A DNA stretch of 64,000 nucleotides, from NCBI GenBank assembly GCA_963808965.1, contig CAWEHU010000017.1:62001-126000 (forward strand), given 5' to 3'. The notes beneath the pieces are model-generated. The model worked only from the letters and a program-made list of their open reading frames with translations. It did no database searches and was not told the DNA's origin. Source of the stretch: CAWEHU01 sp963808965. Lineage in GTDB: Bacteria; Pseudomonadota; Alphaproteobacteria; Acetobacterales; Acetobacteraceae. Positions within the stretch are counted from its first letter, which is position 1. Each line of letters begins with the position of its first letter. The translations under genes and the position numbers were made by a program. Below are positions 1-9,871 of the stretch, one piece after another.

Positions 1-178
1 CACGAAGGGACGGAATTGCCAGAAGCTATCGCCCTGGCCGACCCGCCGGCGCCCGTGCACACCTTGCGCAACGGTCGCGGCGACCCGCTCCGCGGCCACC
101 ATGAGAGGGGGCAGCCGCGACCCGAGCGCCTCGGCGCGCCGCGGAGCCGCCGCCGTCCGGGCGACCGCCCTACCCAAG
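1..178 (-). CDS. DUF58 domain protein, N-terminal fragment (cut by window edge)
   Basis: The leftmost bases, read leftward, encode about 59 residues running off the window. The stretch R-L-P-P-L-M-V-A-A-E-R-V-A-A-T-V followed by G-V-H-G-R-R-R-V-G-Q-G and F-W-Q-F-R matches the conserved N-terminal part of DUF58 proteins, which are nearly always encoded directly after a MoxR ATPase and are thought to act with it as a chaperone-like pair together with von Willebrand A domain proteins (family knowledge). No ATG is available; a TTG at 178 or one at 189 would start the gene, and either overlaps the end of the moxR-type gene by a few bases, so translational coupling is likely. The start is uncertain and the C-terminal part is not in view. 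Confidence 0.75.
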
Positions 179-1231
179 GCGGGCGACAAGGCGATCGATG
201 ACCTGCGCCAGCGCGATGCCGTCCGCCCGGGCCGAAAAGCTCAGCGCCATCCGATGGCGCAGCACCGGCCGGGCGAGGGCGACGACGTCGTCGATGCTCG
301 GCGCGAGCCGCCCATCGAGCAGCGCCCGGGCGCGGGTCGCGAGCATCAGGGCTTGGGCCGCCCGCGGACCCGGACCCCAGGCGACATGGCGCCGCACCAA
401 CTCATCCTCGGCTGTCTCCGGCCTGCCGCCACGGACAAGCGAGAGGATCGCTTCGAGCACTTTCTCACTGACCGGCACGCGGCGAATGAGCGCCTGCGCC
501 GCCATAAGCTCAGCGGCGGTCATGGCCTCGACCGGACGCGCCTCGGCGCTTCCGGTGGTCGCCAGCAGCATCGTCCGCTCGGCGCCGAGATCGGGATAGC
601 CGACATTGATCTCGAGCAGGAAGCGGTCGAGTTGCGCTTCGGGCAGCGGATACGTGCCTTCCTGCTCGATCGGATTTTGTGTGGCGAGCACGTGGAAGGG
701 CCGGGGCAGCGGATGCTCGACGCCGCCCACCGCGACCCGCTGCTCCTGCATCGCTTGCAGCAGCGCCGATTGCGTGCGCGGGCTGGCGCGGTTGATCTCG
801 TCCGCCATCAGCAGCTGACAAAAGACCGGGCCGGGTACGAAGCGAAAGCCACGACGGCCCTCCGCCTCCTCCAGCACCTCGCTGCCGATGATGTCGGCCG
901 GCATCAGATCCGGCGTGAACTGCACACGCTTGGTCGCGAGACCCAGCACGATACCGAGCGTCTCCACGAGACGGCTCTTGCCCAGGCCCGGGACGCCCAC
1001 GAGCAAGACATGCCCGCCCGAGAGCAGCGTGATGAGGGTCTGATCGACCACGTCCTGCTGACCGAAGATCACACGCGCGATCGCGGCGCGCACGGTCGCG
1101 ATGCGGGCGCCCAGCGTCTCGACCTCCCCAAGTATCGCCTGGGCGTTCGCCTCCCCCCGGTGATTCAGGTTTTGCTGGCCGGTTGCCAGCGCGACTCTAC
1201 TTTGTGGCAAAGGGGCCATATCGGCCGTCAT
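170..1231 (-). CDS. MoxR-family AAA+ ATPase
   Basis: A complete ATPase of about 353 residues. Visible motifs are Walker A G-V-P-G-L-G-K-S at about residues 79-86, Walker B L-L-M-A-D-E-I at about 140-146, the N-R-A-S-P-R-T-Q-S-A-L-L segment and the sensor region A-T-Q-N-P-I-E-Q-E-G-T-Y-P-L-P-E-A that is diagnostic of MoxR proteins. MoxR ATPases act as chaperones in maturation of protein complexes. I chose the ATG at 1231 because AGGAA stands eight bases upstream; an in-frame ATG at 1270 would add 13 residues but has a weaker ribosome site. The following DUF58 gene overlaps its end, the usual moxR-DUF58 operon arrangement. It is divergent from the DUF1285 gene; the roughly 155 bases between hold the opposing promoters. 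Confidence 0.93.
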   Translation of the reverse strand: MTADMAPLPQSRVALATGQQNLNHRGEANAQAILGEVETLGARIATVRAAIARVIFGQQDVVDQTLITLLSGGHVLLVGVPGLGKSRLVETLGIVLGLATKRVQFTPDLMPADIIGSEVLEEAEGRRGFRFVPGPVFCQLLMADEINRASPRTQSALLQAMQEQRVAVGGVEHPLPRPFHVLATQNPIEQEGTYPLPEAQLDRFLLEINVGYPDLGAERTMLLATTGSAEARPVEAMTAAELMAAQALIRRVPVSEKVLEAILSLVRGGRPETAEDELVRRHVAWGPGPRAAQALMLATRARALLDGRLAPSIDDVVALARPVLRHRMALSFSARADGIALAQVIDRLVARLG

Positions 1232-1387
1232 GCGGGTTCCTGCGTCTGGGTTTTGGTCCGTCGTCACCATGTAGGCACTTTCACGGACAGGGGGATGCTA
1301 CCTATATCGCCCCTCGGGACGGAAGAACGACGACGCCGCGCGACGCAGACGTGATGCGTGGCTCGGAGAAAAACAGCGAGGGACTCG

Positions 1388-2017
1388 ATGCGGACAAGCC
1401 TGTTGACGCCGGCCGGTGAACCGCAACCCTCCCAAGCGCTTCCAGCCGGCGTTCAACCAGGCGTGCTCGGTGAATTGCGTTCGGCCAGGCCGAAACCGAG
1501 GCGGGCGCCGGTCGAATGCGGGGATCTCCCGTTTCTCATCCGCAGGGACGGCAGTTGGCTCTATCGCGGTAGTCCGATCGGACGGAAGGAACTCGTCTGT
1601 CTGTTCGCAAGCGTGCTCAAGCGCAGCGCCGACGGCTCGTTCTGGCTCGAGACGCCGGTCGAGCGGGGCCGCATCGAGGTGGAGGATGCGCCTTTCGTCG
1701 CCGTTGAACTGGATTGGACCGGCAACGGCCGGCATCAGATCCTCTCGTTCCGCACGAACGTCGATCAGGTCGTCAGCGCAGGTCCCGATCATCCGATCCG
1801 TATCGCCCATGATCTGCTGACCTGCGAACCGACGCCGTACATCGAGGTGCGTCCGGGAGAGGGGAATTGGCCGGTCGAAGCCCGGCTCAATCGCTCCGTC
1901 TATTACGAATTGGTCGCTCTGGCGGTCCCGGAGTGGGTCGGCTGCCGCCGCATGCTGGGTGTCTGGAGTCGCGGCCGGTTCTTTCCCCTGGGCGAGATGC
2001 CGAACGGCGAGGAATAA
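1388..2017 (+). CDS. DUF1285 family protein
   Basis: A 209-residue soluble protein. The segment with P-F-L-I-R-R-D-G-S-W-L-Y-R-G-S-P-I-G-R and then R-G-R-I-E-V-E-D-A-P-F-V-A-V-E is the hallmark of DUF1285, a conserved proteobacterial family of unknown function, often found beside a Nudix CoA pyrophosphatase and a CCA-adding enzyme as here. The ATG at 1388 has GAGGG six bases upstream and is preferred over an in-frame GTG at 1358. It leads a rightward run in which the next gene starts 27 bases after its stop. No membrane segment or signal peptide is seen, so a cytoplasmic location is inferred. Biochemical function is unknown. Confidence 0.88.
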   Translation: MRTSLLTPAGEPQPSQALPAGVQPGVLGELRSARPKPRRAPVECGDLPFLIRRDGSWLYRGSPIGRKELVCLFASVLKRSADGSFWLETPVERGRIEVEDAPFVAVELDWTGNGRHQILSFRTNVDQVVSAGPDHPIRIAHDLLTCEPTPYIEVRPGEGNWPVEARLNRSVYYELVALAVPEWVGCRRMLGVWSRGRFFPLGEMPNGEE

Positions 2018-2044
2018 CGACGCCGGCGAAGGGAAGCGACGAGA

Positions 2045-2695
2045 GTGGACCCAGCGGTCTTGCGCGCCCGCCTGAAGGCGAGAAGAGCGCGCCAAGCGGG
2101 CAATCGCGCACCCGGAAATACGACCGCCGGCCCTGCCTCTCCCGATGCGATCGCAGCGCCCGTACGCTCCCATGATGGGCTTGATCTGGCTGACCGTCCT
2201 CTCGTCTCCGCCGCGGTCCTCGTGCCGATCATTCTCGGCCCGACTTCCGGCGTGCTGCTGACCAAGCGGACCTCGCACCTGAGCAGTCATGCGGGCCAGG
2301 TAAGCTTCCCCGGAGGCCGCATCGATCGAGCCGACGCCAGCCCCGAAGCCGCGGCGCTGCGTGAGGCGAAGGAAGAGATCGCGCTCGATCCGGCCCGCGT
2401 CGAGCTGTCCGGCAGGCTCCCCGAATACGTCACCGGGACGGGCTACCGGATCACCCCCGTGCTGGGCCTACTGCCGCCCGGATTGGAGCTGACGCCCTCG
2501 CCGCAAGAGGTCGAGGCGGTTCTCGAGCTGCCGATCGCGGTTCTGCTCGATCCCGACGCTCCGCAGCGCCGTCGCGCCTTCTTTCGTGACCGGTGGCGGG
2601 AGTTCTGGGTATGGCCGCACCCAGACCACTATATCTGGGGTGCCACGGCTGCCATCCTGGTCCAACTCGCGAGCATCCTGCGCGATACTGACTGA
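2045..2695 (+). CDS. Nudix hydrolase, CoA pyrophosphatase type
   Basis: A 216-residue Nudix protein. The Nudix box lies at about residues 90-112 (GG-RID-start, then R-E-A-K-E-E-I), and just before it stands L-L-T-K-R-T-S-H-L-S-S-H-A-G-Q-V-S-F-P-G-G, which contains the extra UPF0035 signature typical of the NudL/YeaB/PCD1 coenzyme A pyrophosphatase subgroup. Such enzymes cleave CoA to 4'-phosphopantetheine and 3',5'-ADP with Mg2+ or Mn2+. The first 50 residues are an Arg/Ala-rich extension. The start is a GTG at 2045. Nine bases separate its stop from the DUF6111 gene, so an operon with the neighbours is likely. Substrate is inferred from the family signature, not shown. Confidence 0.9.
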   Translation: MDPAVLRARLKARRARQAGNRAPGNTTAGPASPDAIAAPVRSHDGLDLADRPLVSAAVLVPIILGPTSGVLLTKRTSHLSSHAGQVSFPGGRIDRADASPEAAALREAKEEIALDPARVELSGRLPEYVTGTGYRITPVLGLLPPGLELTPSPQEVEAVLELPIAVLLDPDAPQRRRAFFRDRWREFWVWPHPDHYIWGATAAILVQLASILRDTD

Positions 2696-2704
2696 GGACC
2701 CTCG

Positions 2705-2950
2705 ATGCTGCGCCTCGCCGAACTGGCGCTGTTTCTCTCTCCGATCGCCGCCTACATGATCTGGCGCTTCACAGCGGCGCGGGGCGGACCCTCGCCCATC
2801 ATCCTGGCTGCCGCCTGTTGCGGGGTGGCGCTGCTGGCCGGGGCGCTTGTCTGGTTCGCATTGAACAACACTCTGCCTTCGAGGGGGCGGTACGTGCCCG
2901 CGGAAGTGCGAAACGGGCGTATCATTCCCGGCCACACGGCCGCGCCGTGA
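2705..2950 (+). CDS. DUF6111 family small membrane protein
   Basis: An 81-residue protein with two hydrophobic segments (about residues 6-22 and 31-51) and a short polar C-terminal tail beginning S-R-G-R-Y-V-P-A. This shape and the W-F-A-L-N ... G-R-Y-V-P motif match DUF6111, a small family in alphaproteobacteria typically encoded just before the CCA tRNA nucleotidyltransferase. Its stop codon overlaps the GTG start of that gene by four bases (GTGA), indicating translational coupling. It is probably an inner-membrane protein; its role is unknown. Confidence 0.8.
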   Translation: MLRLAELALFLSPIAAYMIWRFTAARGGPSPIILAAACCGVALLAGALVWFALNNTLPSRGRYVPAEVRNGRIIPGHTAAP

Positions 2951-4147
2951 CGGACCTCCCCGCCCTCACTCTCGATCATCCCGCGTTCCTCGCAAGACCC
3001 GGCGCTCGGGACGGTTCTGACGAATCCTGCCGGAGGCCCGGCTGGTCGGAGGCTGCGTTCGGGATGCGCTCGCGAGCCGCCCGGTCTCCGACATCGATCT
3101 CGCGACCCCACGCCGGCCCGAAGAGGTGATCCTCGCCTTGGAGGGCGCCGGGCTGCGGGCGGTTCCGACGGGACTGGACCACGGCACGATCACGGCCGTC
3201 GTGGACGGCCGCGCTTTCGAGATCACCACGCTGCGCCGGGATGTCGAGACCGACGGACGCCACGCCTCGGTTGCGTTCACCGCTGATTGGCGTCTCGACG
3301 CCGCCCGGCGCGACTTCACGATGAACGCGATGTCGATGCGTCCCGATGGCGCGGTGTTCGACTATTTCGGCGGCATCGACGACTTGGCGGCGGGGCGCGT
3401 CCGGTTCGTGGGCGACCCGGCGACCCGGATCGCGCGAGGATTATCTTCGCGTGCTGCGATTCTTCCGCTTCCACGCGCGGTACGGCCGGGGTGCTCCTGA
3501 CGAGGCGGCGCTGGCAGCCATCCGAAGCGCCGCGCCGCAGCTTGCGAGACTTTCGGCCGAGCGGGTCTGGGGCGAGCTGGTCCGCATCCTGGCCGCGCCC
3601 GATCCGACGCATGCGGTCAGAGCTGATGGACGAACTCGGCGTCTTGGGCGTGATCGTGCCGGAAGGCGCCGCGCCGGCCCGGCTCGCCCGGCTCGTCGGG
3701 GCCGGGGCGCCGGCCGACCCGGTGCTGCGCATGGCAGCCCTGCTGGCCGCGGACGCAGACGCCGTAGCCTTCGCGGACCGGCTCCGACTCTCCGGGGCGG
3801 AGCGGGAACGGCTCGCCGCGTTACGGCAACCGCCTTTCCCCGATCCGGCTGCCGACGACGCCGCGCTGCGTCGGATGCTCGCCGACACGCCGCACGAAAT
3901 CTTATTGGGGCGGGCTTGGCTGGCGGGCGACGGCGGGGCGGATTGGGCGGCGCTGCGAGGCCGGATCAGCACGATGCCGGCTCCGATCTTTCCGCTCCAG
4001 GGCCGGGACGTGCTGGAGCTCGGCGTCCAATCGGGGCCACGAGTCGGAGCGTTGCTGCGCGAAGTTCGCGCATGGTGGCTGAGCGGGGGCTGCATAGCGG
4101 ACGCCGACGCCTGCCGGCGGGAACTGGCGAGGCTGGCGCGCGGCTGA
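2947..4147 (+). CDS. CCA tRNA nucleotidyltransferase / poly(A) polymerase family, interrupted by at least four frameshifts
   Basis: Pieces of one protein of about 400 residues are spread over three frames. The nucleotidyltransferase core is readable: L-V-G-G-C-V-R-D-A-L near 3040, the catalytic D-I-D-L at about 3090, the R-R-D-F-T-M-N-A motif near 3310, D-Y-F-G-G-I-D-D-L at 3361, and E-D-Y-L-R-V-L-R-F-F-R-F-H-A-R near 3440. The C-terminal RNA-binding half continues to the stop at 4147. Breaks lie near 2994, 3026, 3438 and 3615. The enzyme adds or repairs the 3' CCA end of tRNAs and is normally essential, so real inactivation is unlikely and sequence errors are the better explanation. The GTG start overlaps the DUF6111 stop. 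The ABC exporter gene begins 14 bases downstream. Confidence 0.85.
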
Positions 4148-4161
4148 TACGACCTCCGGCG

Positions 4162-5931
4162 ATGAGGACCGATGGGCTTTCCCCTTCCCCCAGTCGCGGC
4201 GACACGACCCGCGCCTTGCTTCGCCGCCTTTGGCACGAGCACATCAGACACCACCGGGGCCGCCTGCTGCTCGTGCTGCTGCTCACCGGCATCATGGCGG
4301 GAACCACGGCGCTCTACCCGGTGGTGATCGATCACGCCTTCCAGATGTTCACCGAACGGGACCGGCGCATCCTCTACCAGATTCCGATCCTGGTGATCGT
4401 CGTCACCTCGGTGAAAGCGGCGGCGCAGTATTTCCAGAACACGCAGGTTCAGCAGATCGTGCTGCTGGTGATCCGCGAGCTGCAAGGGCGCATGTTCTCG
4501 CATCTCGTGCGCAGCGATCTCGCGCGCATGGAGCGGGAAGCGCCGGCGCAGCTCGCAGCCCGCTTCACGACCGATGCCACGATCATTCGCGAAGCGCTGG
4601 TGCGAGCCGTGAACGGCGTCGCCGATGCGGTGACGGTGATCGGGCTGGTTGCCTCGATGCTGTATCTCGATTGGCTGCTCAGCCTCATAGCCGCCGCGCT
4701 CTATCCTCTCGCCGCCGTGCCGATTCAGCGCATCGGCAAGCGCATCCGCCGCGCCTCCGGCGGAATGCAAGAGCGTATGGGCGAAGCGGCGGCGTTGCTG
4801 AACGAGAGCTTCGCCCAGGCCCGCACGGTGCGCGCGTATCGTCTTGAAGCGGAGGAAACGCGCCGCGCACAGGACGCCTTCACCCAGCTCTACCGCGCGC
4901 TCCTGCGCATGACCCGGTCGCGGGCACGGGTCGATCCGGTGCTGGAGGTCTTGGGCGGAGCGGCCGTCGCGGCGGTGATCGGCTTCGCTGGATGGCGGGC
5001 GGCGATCGGCACGCACACGATCGGCAACTTCACCGGGTTCATCGCGGCGTTGCTGATCGCGTCTCGCCCGCTGCGCGCGCTCGGGTCGCTGAATGCCGCA
5101 ATACAGGAGGGGCTCGCGGGGCTTGTGCGCGTGTTCTCGATCGTCGACGAGCAGCCTCGCATCGTGGACGCGCCGGATGCGACGCCGCTCCCCGCCGGAC
5201 GCGGCCACGTGGCTTTCCGGGACGTGGAATTCGTCTACCCCGATGGCCGGGCCGGTCTCGCGGGTCTCACCTTCGAGGCGGCCCCGGGCACGACTGTCGC
5301 GCTGGTCGGACCCTCGGGCGCCGGGAAGTCGACCGCGCTCGCACTCATCCCTCGGCTGCAGGACGTGACCGGCGGCGCGGTGACGGTGGACGGGGCGGAT
5401 GTGCGCCGAGTGAGGCTGGCCAGCCTGCGCGACGCTATTGCCTATGTTGGGCAGGATACGTTGCTGTTCGACGACACGGTCGAGGCCAACATCCGCATGG
5501 GCCGGCCCGAGGCTGACCGGGAGCAGGTCGAGGCCGCCGCCGCGGCTGCCGCTGCCGCCGAGTTCATCGCCGCCTTGCCGGACGGCTATGACACCCGGGT
5601 TGGCCCCGGCGGTCAGCGCCTTTCGGGGGGGCAGCGCCAGCGGATCGCGCTCGCCCGCGCCTTGCTGCGCAACCCTCGCATCCTGCTGCTCGACGAAGCG
5701 ACGAGCGCCCTCGATACGGAGAACGAGGCCGCCGTGCAGGCCGCACTTGCCCGGCTGCGCCAGGGCCGCACCACGATCGTCGTCGCGCACCGGCTCTCCA
5801 CCGTCCGGGACGCCGACCTCGTGGTCGCGATGGCGGAAGGGACCGCGGTCGAGCAGGGCACCCACGCCGCTTTGCTCGAGCGGGAAGGATTATACGCTCG
5901 CCTTGTTGGAAGCCAGGCGCTCGCGCAATAG
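4162..5931 (+). CDS. ABC exporter, MsbA-like half-transporter (membrane + ATPase domains)
   Basis: A 589-residue protein with six predicted membrane helices in the first ~320 residues and a C-terminal ABC ATPase. Walker A G-P-S-G-A-G-K-S-T is at about residue 383, the Q-loop near 430, the signature L-S-G-G-Q at about 487, Walker B I-L-L-L-D-E-A-T-S-A-L-D at about 507, and the switch histidine in V-V-A-H-R-L-S-T near 537. All catalytic residues are intact. Length and domain order fit the lipid A/multidrug exporter MsbA group; in alphaproteobacteria this position after the CCA-adding enzyme is common. The exact substrate (lipid A core, phospholipid or drug) cannot be told from sequence. The ATG at 4162 follows the CCA gene by 14 bases. 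Confidence 0.9.
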   Translation: MRTDGLSPSPSRGDTTRALLRRLWHEHIRHHRGRLLLVLLLTGIMAGTTALYPVVIDHAFQMFTERDRRILYQIPILVIVVTSVKAAAQYFQNTQVQQIVLLVIRELQGRMFSHLVRSDLARMEREAPAQLAARFTTDATIIREALVRAVNGVADAVTVIGLVASMLYLDWLLSLIAAALYPLAAVPIQRIGKRIRRASGGMQERMGEAAALLNESFAQARTVRAYRLEAEETRRAQDAFTQLYRALLRMTRSRARVDPVLEVLGGAAVAAVIGFAGWRAAIGTHTIGNFTGFIAALLIASRPLRALGSLNAAIQEGLAGLVRVFSIVDEQPRIVDAPDATPLPAGRGHVAFRDVEFVYPDGRAGLAGLTFEAAPGTTVALVGPSGAGKSTALALIPRLQDVTGGAVTVDGADVRRVRLASLRDAIAYVGQDTLLFDDTVEANIRMGRPEADREQVEAAAAAAAAAEFIAALPDGYDTRVGPGGQRLSGGQRQRIALARALLRNPRILLLDEATSALDTENEAAVQAALARLRQGRTTIVVAHRLSTVRDADLVVAMAEGTAVEQGTHAALLEREGLYARLVGSQALAQ

Positions 5932-6170
5932 TTGTGTGATCCGGCTTGCTGCCGAGGCAAAACGGCGTGTAAGCATGCTGGATCGGCTTACTCCGGCCGG
6001 CATACTGGGCCGCTGTTCTCGACGACGTTCAGCTATCGGCCCTGTCACGTGAGCGTGTGCGCGGGCTGCCGGAAGCCCTTGCAATCGCATCTGTTCGCGG
6101 GAGGTTGCGTAAGGGTGCGCCTTCGCCTGACCGGCCAATTCGGTCTGGCGGACAGAGCGGGAGCGTATGG

Positions 6171-7370
6171 ATGGTCGATCGGCAAAGCACGGAGCACGGC
6201 CGCCACGATGAGGCGGACGAGCGGCACGAGCCCGAGAGCCTCCGCGAAGATGAGCCATCGGAGCAAGTTGACTCCCGAGAGCATCAGACCGGCGGAGAAC
6301 GGGACCGGAAGGCCGAGGAACCCGGCAAGACGCGCCGCCGCTCGCCCTGGCGCCGCGCAATTCTGATCCTCGTCTTGCTGGTCGCCGTGATCGGCGGAAC
6401 CTATTACTGGTGGTCGACCAAGGATATCGAATCGACGGACGACGCCTTCACCGACGGACGCGCGGTGATGATCGCCCCGCATGTCTCCGGCTACGTGATC
6501 GCGCTCGAGGTCACGGACAACCAGTTCGTGAAGCAAGGCGACGTGCTGCTTGAGATCGACCCGCGCGACTTCATCGCGGCCCGGGATCAGGCGCAAGCGA
6601 ATGTCGCGAGCGTGCGCGGCCAGCTCGATGCGGCGAAATACGCGAGCGAGGTCGCAAGGAAGAACTTCCCCGCCCAGCTAGCGCAGGCGCAGGCGCAACT
6701 CGCGAGCGCGCGGGCCAATTTATTCAAGGCGCAGACCGACTATCAACGCCAGCACACCCTCTCGCGGGCGGCGACCACGCAGCAGGAGATCGATGCCTCG
6801 ACCGCCGCCTTGCAGCAGGCGCAAGCGCAGGTCGCGCAAGCGGACGCGCAAGTGCAGCAGGCGACACCCGTGCCGCAGAATATCGGCCAGGTCGAGGCGC
6901 GGGTCGAGCAGTTGGAAGGGATGCTGAAGCAGGCCCAGGCGCAGCTCGATCAGGCAAATCTCAACCTGGCTTGGACGAAGGTGACGGCCCCGCAGGACGG
7001 CTGGATCACCAAGCGAAGCGTCGAAAAGGGCAATCTGGTGCAGTCCGGTCAGAACCTGCTCTCGATCGTGACTCCGGAAGTATGGGTCACCGCCAACTTC
7101 AAGGAAACGCAGCTCAACCGGATGCGGCCCGGCCAGACGGTGGATATCGACGTGGATGCCTATCCGGGCCTGAAGCTAACCGGTCACGTGGACAGCGTGC
7201 AGCTCGGCACCGGCTCGCGTTTCAGCGCCTTCCCGGCCGAGAACGCGACCGGCAATTTCGTGAAGATCGTGCAGCGCGTGCCGGTGAAGATCGTGATCGA
7301 CAGCGGACTTGACCCCAAGCTGCCGTTGCCGCTCGGCATTTCAGTGACGCCGACGGTGCGCCTGAAGTGA
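6171..7370 (+). CDS. emrA: EmrA-type membrane fusion (HlyD) subunit of multidrug efflux pump
   Basis: A 399-residue periplasmic adaptor. It has a 60-residue highly charged cytoplasmic N-terminus rich in Glu, Arg and His, one membrane helix at about residues 62-81, a biotinyl-lipoyl-like first half beginning S-T-D-D-A-F-T-D-G-R, a long Gln/Ala-rich coiled coil (about 120-250), a returning lipoyl half with V-T-A-P-Q-D-G-W-I-T-K-R, and a beta-barrel C-terminus. The ATG at 6171 has GGGAG upstream. Its last codons overlap the start of the EmrB-type transporter by four bases, so the two are co-translated. It should link that transporter to an outer-membrane TolC channel, which is not encoded in this window. 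The charged N-tail is longer than in E. coli EmrA. Confidence 0.9.
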   Translation: MVDRQSTEHGRHDEADERHEPESLREDEPSEQVDSREHQTGGERDRKAEEPGKTRRRSPWRRAILILVLLVAVIGGTYYWWSTKDIESTDDAFTDGRAVMIAPHVSGYVIALEVTDNQFVKQGDVLLEIDPRDFIAARDQAQANVASVRGQLDAAKYASEVARKNFPAQLAQAQAQLASARANLFKAQTDYQRQHTLSRAATTQQEIDASTAALQQAQAQVAQADAQVQQATPVPQNIGQVEARVEQLEGMLKQAQAQLDQANLNLAWTKVTAPQDGWITKRSVEKGNLVQSGQNLLSIVTPEVWVTANFKETQLNRMRPGQTVDIDVDAYPGLKLTGHVDSVQLGTGSRFSAFPAENATGNFVKIVQRVPVKIVIDSGLDPKLPLPLGISVTPTVRLK

Positions 7371-8966
7371 GCGGTCGCGCCGGCCCGGAACACGACGAGA
7401 ATTGGCGGCCGCGGGCCAATCCGTGGCTGATCGCCGTGGTCGTAACCTCGGCAGCGTTCATGGAGATCCTGGACACGACCATCGTGAACGTGTCCCTCCC
7501 GCATATCGCGGGAACGGTCTCCGCCAGCTACGACGAGGCGACTTGGACGCTCACCTCCTATCTCGTGGCGAACGGCATCGTGCTGCCGATCTCGGGGTGG
7601 CTTGGGAGACTGTTCGGGCGCAAGCGCTACTTTCTCACCTGCATCGCCATGTTCACCGTCTGCTCGTTCCTGTGCGGCATGGCGACCAGCCTCGGCCAGA
7701 TGATTGTGTTCCGTGTGCTGCAAGGGTTCTTCGGGGGAGGGTTGCAGCCGAACCAGCAATCCATCCTCCTCGACACCTTCGAGCCGTCGGAACGGGGCAA
7801 AGCCTTCTCAGTCGTGGCCATTGCGACGATCGTCGCGCCTGTTATCGGGCCGACGCTCGGCGGTTACATCACTGACAATTTTTCGTGGCGCTGGATTTTC
7901 CTCGTCAACATACCCGTCGGCATGTTGGCGTTCTTCGCGGTCGCGAGCCTGGTCGAAGACCCGCCCTGGGTCGTGCGCGAGCACGAGGAAGGTGATAAGA
8001 GCATCGACTATCCTGGGCTCGGGCTGATCGCGGTGGGCTTGGGTTTTCTCGAGGTCATGCTCGATCGCGGCGAGGACAATGACTGGTTCGGCTCGCCGCA
8101 GATCCGGCTGTTCGCCTTCCTTGCCGCCGCCGGGATCATCGGCGCGATCGTCTGGCTGCTTTATACCGATAAGCCGGTGGTGAACCTCCGCGTTTACAAG
8201 GATCGAAATTTCGCCATCGGCACGGTCGTGATCTTCGGGATCGGCTCGATCCTGTATTCGAGCGCCGTGCTGATTCCCCAACTCTCTCAGCAATGGCTGG
8301 GCTACACGGCGACCTGGGCCGGTCTCGTGCTCTCTCCCGGCGCGCTGATGATCATCTTCATCATCCCGTTCGTCGCCCGGCTTGTGCTCCCCAACGTCCA
8401 GACGCGCTACATTATCGCCTTCGGGTTCTTTAGCCTGGGTTGCGCTCTTCTCTACGCGCACACGATCAGCCCTCAGGTCGACTTCACCACGCTCGCCCTG
8501 ATGCGGGCGGCGCAGACCTTCGGGCTTGCCTTCCTGTTCGTTCCGAACAGCACCATCGCTTATTCGACCTTGCCGAAGGAGCTGAACACCGACGCGAGCG
8601 CCCTTTATACCATGTTCCGCAACATCGCCGGATCAGTCGGAATCTCGATCTCGACGTCGATGGTGGCGGAACGTGCGCAGGCGCACCGGGCGCTTCTGGC
8701 CGACCATCTAACGCCCGCTGAACCCGAATTTTCAGAGCTTGCTCGATCAATACCGAAGCACGCTCGAGTCGCTGGGTCACACCGCCGCTTCCGCCGAAAG
8801 CCTGGCAATGGGCATGATCAACCACACGCTCAACGTTCAGGCGGCGATGCTCGCCTATATGGACGTGTTCTTGTGGTGCGCGATCGCGGCCTTCTGCATC
8901 GTGCCGCTGACGTTCCTTTTCAGCCGAGGCGTGTTCGGCGGCAGCGCCGCGCCGGGAGGGCATTAG
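7367..8966 (+). CDS. emrB: EmrB/DHA2-family major facilitator drug transporter (one frameshift)
   Basis: A roughly 530-residue, 14-helix MFS transporter. The DHA2 motif L-D-T-T-I-V-N-V-S-L-P at about residue 35, the G-R-L-F-G-R-K-R loop between helices 2 and 3, and G-P-T-L-G-G motif C are all visible. The GTG start overlaps emrA (GTGA). The frame is lost near 8727, in the periplasmic loop before the last helix; the true C-terminus, with S-L-L-D-Q-Y-R-S and a final hydrophobic segment, continues in the +1 frame to the stop at 8966. With EmrA it would form a proton-driven tripartite pump for hydrophobic drugs or uncouplers. The break is most likely a sequence error. Confidence 0.88.
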
Positions 8967-8969
8967 CTC

Positions 8970-9871
8970 TCACGGCCACTTCACCTCCGGCGGGAGGCTC
9001 ATGAGGATCGCCTCGGTGTTGCCGCCGGTCTTGAGGCCGAACAGCGTGCCGCGGTCGTAGATCAGGTTGAACTCGACGTAGCGGCCCCGGCGCACCAGTT
9101 GGTGCTCGCGATCCTCCGCCGTCCAGCGCGCACCCATCCGGCGGCGCACGATGCGGGGGAATACGTCGAGAAACGCGAGGCCGACATCCTTGGTGAAGGC
9201 GAAATCCGCATCCGCGTCGCCGCTGGAGAAGTGATCGAAGAAGATCCCGCCCGCGCCGCGCGGCTCGCCCCGGTGCGGCAGATAGAAGTAGCGGTCGCAC
9301 CAAGCTTTGAACTCCGGGTAATAACCAGGGTCGTGCCGGTCGCACGCGGCTTTGTAGGCTGCGTGGAAGTCCGACGCGTCCTCGCCCGATTCCGGCGTAT
9401 CGAGCCGCATCGGGGTGAGGTCGCCCCCGCCGCCGAACCACCCCTTCGTCGTCACCAGCATGCGCGTGTTGAAATGCGCGGCCGGCACCTTCGGACTTTG
9501 CATATGTGCAACCAGGCTGATCCCACTGGCCCAGAAGCGCGGATCATCTTCGGCGCCGGGGATCTGGGCGCGAAACTCCGGGCTGAACTCTCCCCACACG
9601 GTCGAGACGTTCACCCCAACTTTCTCGAACACCCGGCCGCGCATCACGCTCATCACGCCGCCACCCCCGTCCGAGCCGTCCGGCGTCGGGCGGCGCCAGG
9701 CGGTCGGGACGAAGCGGCCGGCCGGGTGATCCGAGGGTGACCCGCTGTGATCGCTCTCGATCGTCTCGAAGCGGCGCAGAGGCGGTCGCGCAAATTCTGG
9801 AACCAGGCTCGGGCGGCCTCCTTCAGCTTTTCGTGCGGCGGCCGGGCGGCATTGTGCGAAGCCAGGGTCAT
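8970..9871 (-). CDS. hemF: Oxygen-dependent coproporphyrinogen III oxidase (one frameshift)
   Basis: HemF of about 300 residues, the same length as E. coli HemF (299). Segments G-R-V-F-E-K-V-G-V-N-V-S, F-N-T-R-M-L, G-W-F-G-G-G-G-D-L-T-P, G-I-F-F-D and R-G-R-Y-V-E-F-N-L-I-Y-D-R-G-T are all conserved family motifs. A missing base near 9770 splits the first ~34 residues (A-W-F-Q-N-L-R-D-R-L-C-A-A) from the rest; in the corrected frame the text E-T-I-E-S-D-H-S-G runs into the main body. The enzyme converts coproporphyrinogen III to protoporphyrinogen IX in heme synthesis, using O2. It is divergent from petA and only three bases separate its stop from that of emrB on the other strand. Confidence 0.9.
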
